Below, in pieces: positions 57,418 to 64,000 of a DNA stretch of 64,000 nucleotides (position 1 is the stretch's first letter; each line of letters starts with the position of its first letter). Below the pieces are notes generated by a model that was not told where the DNA came from, searched no databases, and was given only the letters and a program-made list of their open reading frames with translations. The DNA is from Flavobacteriales bacterium (GTDB lineage Bacteria > Bacteroidota > Bacteroidia > UBA10329), in NCBI GenBank assembly GCA_021739625.1, contig JAIPBJ010000007.1, positions 1-64,000 of the forward strand, written 5' to 3'. The position numbers were made by a program, and so were the translations under genes.

Positions 57418-58698
57418 TCACCGTTTTGCCATCAGGGTGAGTTCATCCACCAGCAGGTCGAGTTCGGCCTTGGCGGTGTAGAGGTGCGGACTGATGCGCA
57501 CCCCGTTCACCTGCTCCCATTTCACAGGCGTGGTGTGCAGTCCACGGGTTTCGAAAAGATGACCGACCATCTCCTCGGCCTCCCAGCCCTCGATGCCAAC
57601 GGTTGACATGCCCCCCGCAAAACGGTCTTCATGCGAGGTGTAGAAACGGATGTTCTTCACATCCCTCACCTTGTCCGTCCAATAGGTGCGAAGGTGACGG
57701 AAACGGGCCGAGCGTCTGTCCTGTCCGATGGTATCGTGGAAATCGAGCGCATCGTGGATGGCCATTTCTGCTGCGAACGAGCGCGTGCCCAACGACTCGA
57801 ACTTGCGGATGTCATCGCTCTGCGGCTCGTGGTTTCCGAGCAGTGGCCACACCTTGCCGATCTTCTCCTTTCGGATGAACATCATGCCCGTGCCAAAGGG
57901 TGCGCACAGCCATTTGTGCAGCGAAGTGGCGGCATAGTCGCAGCCGATGTCACGCAGATCGATGGGCAGATGGATGAAAGAATGGGCCGCATCCACCACC
58001 ACTTCGCATCCTTTGGCCTTCGCCATTTCGGTGATGCGTTTCACGGGCATGATCTGCCCTGTCCAGTTGATGACGTGGGTGATGTGGATCACCTTGGTCT
58101 TCGGGGTGATGGCCTCGCGGTAGCGTTCCACGGTGGCATCGTCATCCTCCATCGGCAGGTCGAGCTGCACGTAGTTCAGTTTCAGTCCATCGCGCAGCTC
58201 CCTTTGGCGCCAGGCGTTGAGCATGTGCGGATAGTCGTAGGGAGAAAGCACCACCTCATCGCCTGGGCTCAGGTTCAGCCCGAAGATGATGGTGTTGAGC
58301 CCCTCGGTGGCGTTGCGGTTGATGGCAATCTCCTCGTTGGACACATGCACGAGCTGCGCCAAACGTTCGCGCAGCGGTTCGCGCTCCTGATCAACCTTGC
58401 GCCACATGAAATAGCTGGGGGCGAGGTTGCATCTTCGGTAGCGTTCAATATGACCGTTCTGCACAGGCAGCGGCTGTGGACTCACGCCTCCGTTGTTCAG
58501 GTTGATCACTTTGTCGTCCAGCGTGTAGAGCTGGCGGATGGAATTCCAAAAGGCTTCGTCTGCGGCCATGGATAGCGGATCGGTGTCAGTAGAACAGGCA
58601 CTGAATGAGGTAAGAGGAGCGAGGGCCGAAAGCACAGGTGCCCCCATCAAGGCCATTCCCGACCTTTGGATGAACTGCTTGCGGGTGATCAGGCCCAT
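57418..58698 (-). CDS. class V aminotransferase-fold PLP enzyme with N-terminal export signal
   Basis: NNGGVSPQPLPVQ; NRNATEGLNTIIFG; VVVDAAHSFIHLPIDLRDIGCDYAATSLHKWLCAPFGTGMMFIRKE. Confidence 0.9.
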   Translation of the reverse strand: MGLITRKQFIQRSGMALMGAPVLSALAPLTSFSACSTDTDPLSMAADEAFWNSIRQLYTLDDKVINLNNGGVSPQPLPVQNGHIERYRRCNLAPSYFMWRKVDQEREPLRERLAQLVHVSNEEIAINRNATEGLNTIIFGLNLSPGDEVVLSPYDYPHMLNAWRQRELRDGLKLNYVQLDLPMEDDDATVERYREAITPKTKVIHITHVINWTGQIMPVKRITEMAKAKGCEVVVDAAHSFIHLPIDLRDIGCDYAATSLHKWLCAPFGTGMMFIRKEKIGKVWPLLGNHEPQSDDIRKFESLGTRSFAAEMAIHDALDFHDTIGQDRRSARFRHLRTYWTDKVRDVKNIRFYTSHEDRFAGGMSTVGIEGWEAEEMVGHLFETRGLHTTPVKWEQVNGVRISPHLYTAKAELDLLVDELTLMAKR

Positions 58699-58736
58699 GA
58701 CGTGATATTAGGTGTGGAAGGTGTTCTGTGGGTCGG

Positions 58737-61700
58737 TCACCTCTTCACCACCCTCAGGTGGCTCAGGCCCTTGTTGGTCCCTATCGAAACGACATATATC
58801 CCCGGTGCAAGCCCTTCGGTGGGCACCAGCACCTGCGTGGCACCTGCGGCAGCCGTTTGCTGCACCAGTGCGCCCGTCATCGACAGGATGCGGATGCTAC
58901 GGATGGCTCCGTCAGCTACGATGCGGAAGCCGTCATCGAACGGATTGGGGTAGAGCGACACGCGTCCGTCCATCGGCCCGTCAACGCCCAGCCCTTCAAT
59001 CTCATTTCCCTGAAGCGTGATGTTGTCCAAACGGTTGTTGCCATTGATCTGGTCTGTGTTTCCCTCGAACTGGACCCTGACATGGAAATCGGGATTGTTG
59101 TTCACCGCTGCGATGTCGGTGAATTCAACGGTGATCACCGCATACTGCTCAGCAATGCTGAAGGACGTGGCCGTCAGTCCACTCTGGATGAAGTCAGTGC
59201 CGTTCACCGAGTAGGAGACGTTGTTGTTCAACATGCCGCTGCCCGAGCGGTGTACCACATAGCGGAACACGATGTTGTCATGGCCCGTGGTCGGCATGTT
59301 GAACACGAGTGCCCGTTCGGCCGATGGATTGTGTACACGGGCCGCTTGTCCGGCAGGTTCTGCCAACTGGACATTGAGCAACGACCCCATGGCATAGCTG
59401 TCAATATCGCGGTCGCCAGTGCCCATATAGACCATTTTCGGGTCGGCATCAGCGATCAGTGTGTAGTCTGCATCTATGGCGGTCACATCCCCATCGACAG
59501 TGTTCAGCGTGTTGAAATGCCAATAGTAGAGCAGCGGCCTGTTGTCCGTCTCTGCCGGCTTGTACACCGCGGTGAGGGTGTCGCCCTGCGTGAACGACAG
59601 TGTGATGCCATTGGTGCCCGGCCCGGGCGTTGGGCTGTGGTTCAGAAGTTCCCAATGGTCGAAGGTGAACCCCGCATTGGCCTCGGTGTCAAAGTCGGTC
59701 AGGATGCCGCCATAGACCGTTGTGGTGACCGGAAGTCCGGGCAGCCACATCCCGTTCATCGACACATTTCCTGCCTCCTCTGGTTCGGCTTTCACCACCA
59801 GGTCGAACGGGCCTTCCAGTTCATAGCAGTCGGCCACGCCCTCGGTCACTGACACGCACCGTGCCTCGATGAATCCGCGCATCTGCTGCAGATTGGTCTG
59901 CCAGCCCTGAAGGCTCCCTCCCCAACGGGCCGTGTGCCGTTGCATCTCGGGCGAGATGACGGCCGCCATGCTGTCGAGCACCGTCAGCATGTTGCTGCAA
60001 GAGAACACGGTGTTCATCAGTGCCGCCTGTCTGGTCACATACAGATCGTGGGCCGCCCCGTTCTCGTTGATGAGCTTGCTGATGATGTTCGTGTGGCCCT
60101 GTCCGCCCGGGTCAGGCAGATTCTCCGCGTTGCACGGGTCGGCATCAGGCGAGCTGTCAGGAATGCTCGTATAGTTGATGTAATGCCCGAAACAGGCATC
60201 GAGGTCCCAAAGGATGTATCTCCACCTGCGCATGTCGCCCAGCGGGTCCAGACCTCTCCACCAGCCCGTGTTCCAGTTCAGCCAGTCCTGATTGACGATG
60301 AACGAGTTGAGGATGAAATAGTCCACCAGGCTCTCCAATTCCAATTCAGCGGTGGCGGTCGCGAAATTGGCCGGAACACCCATGTTGTTGTTCTCAATGA
60401 AGTTGCGCAGGGTGGCCCAGTCATCGAGGGCCTGCTGCTCACCGAACTCTGCCCATGTGCCTCCCCAGGTTTTCAGGAACTGCACATACTCGGGGCTGCC
60501 ATTGTATCTGCGTGCCTGACCATAGTAGTATTCCGTGAAATCGTTGTCGTCCACTTTTTCGCGGAGGTCATAGATCCCCCAATAACTGCCATTCATATAC
60601 AGGACACAGAATGCGCTGCTGCGCTCATCCAGATTCAGCCCCCCCAATTGCGAAAGCGTGTGTACATAAGGGTCGCGGATATGCGCCCCACCGTTCTCGA
60701 AAGGATAGTTGTCGCTGGCCCCCGACTTCAGGATCAGCCTTTTGAATTTCGACCTTTCGGTGGTGGTGAAGATCCCGTGGCCGATTTCGTCATTATAGCC
60801 GTACTCGTCCCGTCCGATGAAATCCATGCCGCGCTGTCCATAGGCCCACGAATCGTTGCCGTGCTTGTTGAAATCGCCCACGGCCTCATCGCGCAGCGTG
60901 CCCCCGGCATCGAAGAATTCGAACGAGCCCACCGGTTCGATCTGCGAACCGCCCAGCAGGTCGGGCAGCAGATCTCCGGCCACAGACACCACCGGCACCG
61001 TGTGGTTCACATTGATGAGATACGTGTTCGTCTCGGTGAGACCGGGCAGCACGTTGGCAATGGTTGCGAAGCCACGCGCACGCAGCACAGTGGTGGTGCT
61101 GATGTTCACCGGGGTCGAATACTGGGTGGATGCTGCGGTGGGCTCGGTGCCGTCTGTCGTATAGCGGATGAGGGTGTTGGGTGCATCGGCACTCATGGAC
61201 ACGGTGATCGACCCAGAATAGACCCCGGCCTCCTGCGAGAGCACCGCATGGCCGGCATAGCCTGCGGCCGCCCCGCTGTTGGCAGTGCCACGGGTAGGAT
61301 TGGCAAACACGCCCCAAGTGGCCGCACCGTCCGATGTCCGTCCTCGCGAGTGACCTGACTGTGTGGTGGCCAGCACGTACGATTCCAGCACGTTGCCGAG
61401 CGGATCGGAGAACACGATGCTTTCGGGCCCCAACTGTCCGAGGCGGAAATTGGTGTGGGGCGTGGGCCCGGCCATGGCATCACGGCCCGAACAGACCACC
61501 ACAAGCCTTCCGCCTGCGGGAACCACCCCGCCCGGAAACTGCCACTTGGTCGGGTTGGTCGGCTTGTCGCTCAGATGGTATCCCGTCAGGTCCACTGCCT
61601 GCGATGACGGGTTGTAGAGCTCCACCCAGTCCTCAAAGTTTCCGAAGGCATCGGTCACCGTGCGGTTGCTGCACGAATACTCGTTGATGACCACCTGCGC

Positions 61701-61772
61701 CTCGATGGCGGTCGGCACCAGCAACAGTAGCGTCAGTGCAAGCTTCCGGAGAAATGTATGGGTTCTGGCCAT
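58737..61772 (-). CDS. secreted CotH-kinase-like protein with lamin-tail domain and T9SS sorting domain
   Basis: VVINEYSCSNRTVTDAFGNFEDWVELYNPSSQAVDLTGYHLSD; LYMNGSYWGIYDLREKVDDNDFTEYY; WDLDACFG; C-terminus VSLYPNPFDDGFRIV...GIYVVSIGTNKGLSHLRVVKR. Confidence 0.88.
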   Translation of the reverse strand: MARTHTFLRKLALTLLLLVPTAIEAQVVINEYSCSNRTVTDAFGNFEDWVELYNPSSQAVDLTGYHLSDKPTNPTKWQFPGGVVPAGGRLVVVCSGRDAMAGPTPHTNFRLGQLGPESIVFSDPLGNVLESYVLATTQSGHSRGRTSDGAATWGVFANPTRGTANSGAAAGYAGHAVLSQEAGVYSGSITVSMSADAPNTLIRYTTDGTEPTAASTQYSTPVNISTTTVLRARGFATIANVLPGLTETNTYLINVNHTVPVVSVAGDLLPDLLGGSQIEPVGSFEFFDAGGTLRDEAVGDFNKHGNDSWAYGQRGMDFIGRDEYGYNDEIGHGIFTTTERSKFKRLILKSGASDNYPFENGGAHIRDPYVHTLSQLGGLNLDERSSAFCVLYMNGSYWGIYDLREKVDDNDFTEYYYGQARRYNGSPEYVQFLKTWGGTWAEFGEQQALDDWATLRNFIENNNMGVPANFATATAELELESLVDYFILNSFIVNQDWLNWNTGWWRGLDPLGDMRRWRYILWDLDACFGHYINYTSIPDSSPDADPCNAENLPDPGGQGHTNIISKLINENGAAHDLYVTRQAALMNTVFSCSNMLTVLDSMAAVISPEMQRHTARWGGSLQGWQTNLQQMRGFIEARCVSVTEGVADCYELEGPFDLVVKAEPEEAGNVSMNGMWLPGLPVTTTVYGGILTDFDTEANAGFTFDHWELLNHSPTPGPGTNGITLSFTQGDTLTAVYKPAETDNRPLLYYWHFNTLNTVDGDVTAIDADYTLIADADPKMVYMGTGDRDIDSYAMGSLLNVQLAEPAGQAARVHNPSAERALVFNMPTTGHDNIVFRYVVHRSGSGMLNNNVSYSVNGTDFIQSGLTATSFSIAEQYAVITVEFTDIAAVNNNPDFHVRVQFEGNTDQINGNNRLDNITLQGNEIEGLGVDGPMDGRVSLYPNPFDDGFRIVADGAIRSIRILSMTGALVQQTAAAGATQVLVPTEGLAPGIYVVSIGTNKGLSHLRVVKR

Positions 61773-61856
61773 GGGTTTGGAAGATGTTGTTCCCTGCGGG
61801 GCAATGCGCCCAACAGTAGGGTAAACATATACAACTTTCCCGCGTGGAAAGGCATT

Positions 61857-62624
61857 TCAGCGCCCCTGCCCAGGCTCATCAGCCTCTTTCATCCTCGGGT
61901 TCAGTTCCACCACATCGGCCTTCGACTTCTTGCGCACACGCAGGTTGATCATCTCCACCGAAAGCGAGAAGAACACCGCGAAATAGATGTAGCCCTTGGG
62001 CACCTCCACGTGGAATCCTTGCACCATCAACATGAACCCTATGAGGATGAGGAACGACAGGGCGAGTATCTGCAGCGTGGGATTGTTGTTGATGAAACGG
62101 CTGATCTTCCCCGCAAAGGTCATCATGATGCCGAGGGCGATGATCACCGCAATGATCATCACCAGCACCTCTTTCACCAGACCAACGGCCGTGAGGATGC
62201 TGTCGAACGAGAAGATGATGTCGAGCAGGATGATCTGAAGGATGACACCGCTCACGCTCTTGGCCTTTCCAGCGTGTACTTCCTCTGGCGTCCCTTGCAT
62301 CTTGTGATGAATCTCCATGGTGCTCTTGAAAAGCAGGAAGATGCCCCCTGCCGCAAGGATGATGTCGCGACCGCTCAGCGCAAAGTCCATGACGGTGATG
62401 AGCGGCTGTGTGAACTGGATGATGTAGGAGATGCCCAGCAGCAGCCCGATGCGGAATACCAGTGCGAACAGCAGGCCCAGATTGCGCGCGCGGGCCTGTT
62501 TCTCCTCGGGCAATCGGTTGGAAACGATGGAGATGAAAATGATGTTGTCTATGCCCAGCACCACCTCAAGGAAGGTGAGTGTGAGCAGTGCTATCCAGGT
62601 CTCTGAATGCAGGAAGATCTCCAT
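61857..62624 (-). CDS. TerC family membrane protein
   Basis: ALLTLTFLEVVLGIDNIIFISIVSNRLP; IILLDIIFSFDSILTAVGLV. Confidence 0.94.
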   Translation of the reverse strand: MEIFLHSETWIALLTLTFLEVVLGIDNIIFISIVSNRLPEEKQARARNLGLLFALVFRIGLLLGISYIIQFTQPLITVMDFALSGRDIILAAGGIFLLFKSTMEIHHKMQGTPEEVHAGKAKSVSGVILQIILLDIIFSFDSILTAVGLVKEVLVMIIAVIIALGIMMTFAGKISRFINNNPTLQILALSFLILIGFMLMVQGFHVEVPKGYIYFAVFFSLSVEMINLRVRKKSKADVVELNPRMKEADEPGQGR

Positions 62625-62738
62625 GGTCGGTCATGTCTTAGGACGCACGAAAGTAGAAGCGAATCTGCCTGTCATGACGGAGGTATGGCATCATTGACAG
62701 TTGCACGGCAGTCCATGGGGGCCATGTCCATTGCGGGG

Positions 62739-63707
62739 TCAGAACCCGATCAACGCCACGCCTTTGCGCCATTGCTCCTTGTTCTTGCAGTTGAACCTGA
62801 CGGCAACATGGGCCTCATGGCTCCCTCCGGTCTGGTTTCTCAAGGAACTGACAGTATGGTCGTAACTGTATCCGAGCGAGAACCGCCCAATGGAATAGCC
62901 CGCCATGAAATTCACACTGTCGAAATTGGAGAGGCTGGCTCTGAACCCTGCTCCCAGCCTTACTTTCCAAAGTTCGAACGCAAGCGATGGCAGGAACATT
63001 TCAAAATCCTGTTGCTTCATATAGATGAAGGTGGGGGATATGCTGAGATATTTCGTGATGCGACCTACGTATGTGATATGGGCGGTGGTTTTCAACCACA
63101 GCACTGATGTGCCCGAGAATCCTACGTCTGGTTGAGTAACGTGATGGAATGCTACGCCATAGACCAGATGATGCAGGTTTCTGAAAAGATTCTGTGTCAT
63201 CAGAAGACCCACCTGCATATCGATGATGTCCCGTGTGTCGTTTTGGGGAATGATCTGAGTGTTATAGACGTACCCATAGCGTGGATCGATCATGTCACCG
63301 AACGTGAGTTTGCTCCAATCAATGGTCGATCGTCTCCATCCCATCTCAAATGCTGGGCTTAGCACAAGTTTCTCATTGAACAGCCTGAAAACAGGGGAGT
63401 ATGTGGTACTCAACATGTATTTCTTTAGCGTTCCGGCAGAATTGTCATACTGAAAATTGACAGCAACTCCTCCTCTGAATGGTCTCACAAATTGATCGAA
63501 CGAAGCGTTGACCGTTTGATAATTCCCGTCCTCGTTCGGCCATTGATTCCTGTAGGATGCTGCGAAACGCGTGCATCCATCATACCCGGCAAATGCCGGA
63601 TTCAGATAGATGGGAGTACTCAGATATTGGGTGAAATGCGCATCCTGCGCCCTGCACACAATGGCTGTGACCATCAGAAGCAACAGGAACAGCAGGGTTT
63701 TCACCAT
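62739..63707 (-). CDS. PorP/SprF family T9SS membrane protein
   Basis: QDAHFTQYLSTPIYLNPAFAGYDGCTRFAASYRNQWP. Confidence 0.92.
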   Translation of the reverse strand: MVKTLLFLLLLMVTAIVCRAQDAHFTQYLSTPIYLNPAFAGYDGCTRFAASYRNQWPNEDGNYQTVNASFDQFVRPFRGGVAVNFQYDNSAGTLKKYMLSTTYSPVFRLFNEKLVLSPAFEMGWRRSTIDWSKLTFGDMIDPRYGYVYNTQIIPQNDTRDIIDMQVGLLMTQNLFRNLHHLVYGVAFHHVTQPDVGFSGTSVLWLKTTAHITYVGRITKYLSISPTFIYMKQQDFEMFLPSLAFELWKVRLGAGFRASLSNFDSVNFMAGYSIGRFSLGYSYDHTVSSLRNQTGGSHEAHVAVRFNCKNKEQWRKGVALIGF

Positions 63708-63786
63708 AGAAATTCTTCAAGGATTCCTCACAAATGTAACGGATGAGAACCTGAGTTGCTTCCACAGTCTCCCCCCGCCCGCTCGT

Positions 63787-63794
63787 TATCTTTG
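63787..63794 (+). promoter_or_regulatory. -7 box TATCTTTG of cysS
   Basis: Exact TAnnTTTG, 20 nt from ATG 63815. Confidence 0.55.
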
Positions 63795-63814
63795 GCCCCT
63801 TCATCCCTTAGAAA

Positions 63815-64000
63815 ATGAGTTCAGAACTTCATCTCTACAACACCATCACCCGCAAACGCGAGCGATTCGAACCGATGAACCCGCCCCACGTGGGCATGTA
63901 TGTCTGCGGCCCCACGGTGTATGGCGATGCGCACCTGGGCCACGCCCGCTCAGCCATCACCTTCGATGTAGTATTCCGCTACCTGCGCCATTTGGGCTAC
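63815..64000 (+). CDS. cysS: cysteinyl-tRNA synthetase (partial, 5' end)
   Basis: [57 protein letters not shown]. Confidence 0.93.
   Translation, partial: MSSELHLYNTITRKRERFEPMNPPHVGMYVCGPTVYGDAHLGHARSAITFDVVFRYLRHLGY

Noticed and set aside
59934-61358. 474-aa plus-strand ORF 59934-61358 and others antisense to the CotH-like gene
   Set aside because: Shadow ORFs; the minus-strand protein has clear domains.
1-64000. Prophage or integrative element
   Set aside because: No integrase, terminase, capsid, portal or transposase was recognised; tail-fiber-like modules in the 3938-5740 protein are isolated.

Overview
This 64 kb window is ordinary chromosome from a Bacteroidota bacterium, probably Flavobacteriales-like. 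The assignment rests on gldM, PorP/SprF, several T9SS-sorted proteins and a recurrent TAnnTTTG -7 promoter box. Core genes are tyrS, pgk, pheS, tig-clpP-clpX, a partial cysS, and tRNA-Val(GAC) and tRNA-Leu(UAG). Accessory genes include a TonB-dependent receptor coupled to a secreted CocE/X-Pro-like peptidase downstream of a two-component system, a secreted S8 protease, a GH5 enzyme, a CotH-like secreted protein, an AlgI/AlgJ-like acetylation pair and an AAA ATPase. I see no prophage, CRISPR array or classical transposon. The unusual signal is mostly intergenic. (1) There are three diverged tandem arrays with unrelated sequences and periods of 21, 41 and 42 bp, close to multiples of two helical turns; two of them are open in three frames of one strand. 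(2) A nested perfect palindrome lies over the promoter of the AAA ATPase. (3) Several degenerate heptamer (7-bp period) arrays abut gene ends, with different sequence but the same period. (4) A ~30-bp motif interrupts two different repeat tracts. (5) Many TAnnTTTG boxes lie 4-7 nt from an ATG, implying leaderless mRNAs. Many long ORFs in the supplied track are antisense shadows of real genes and are rejected.
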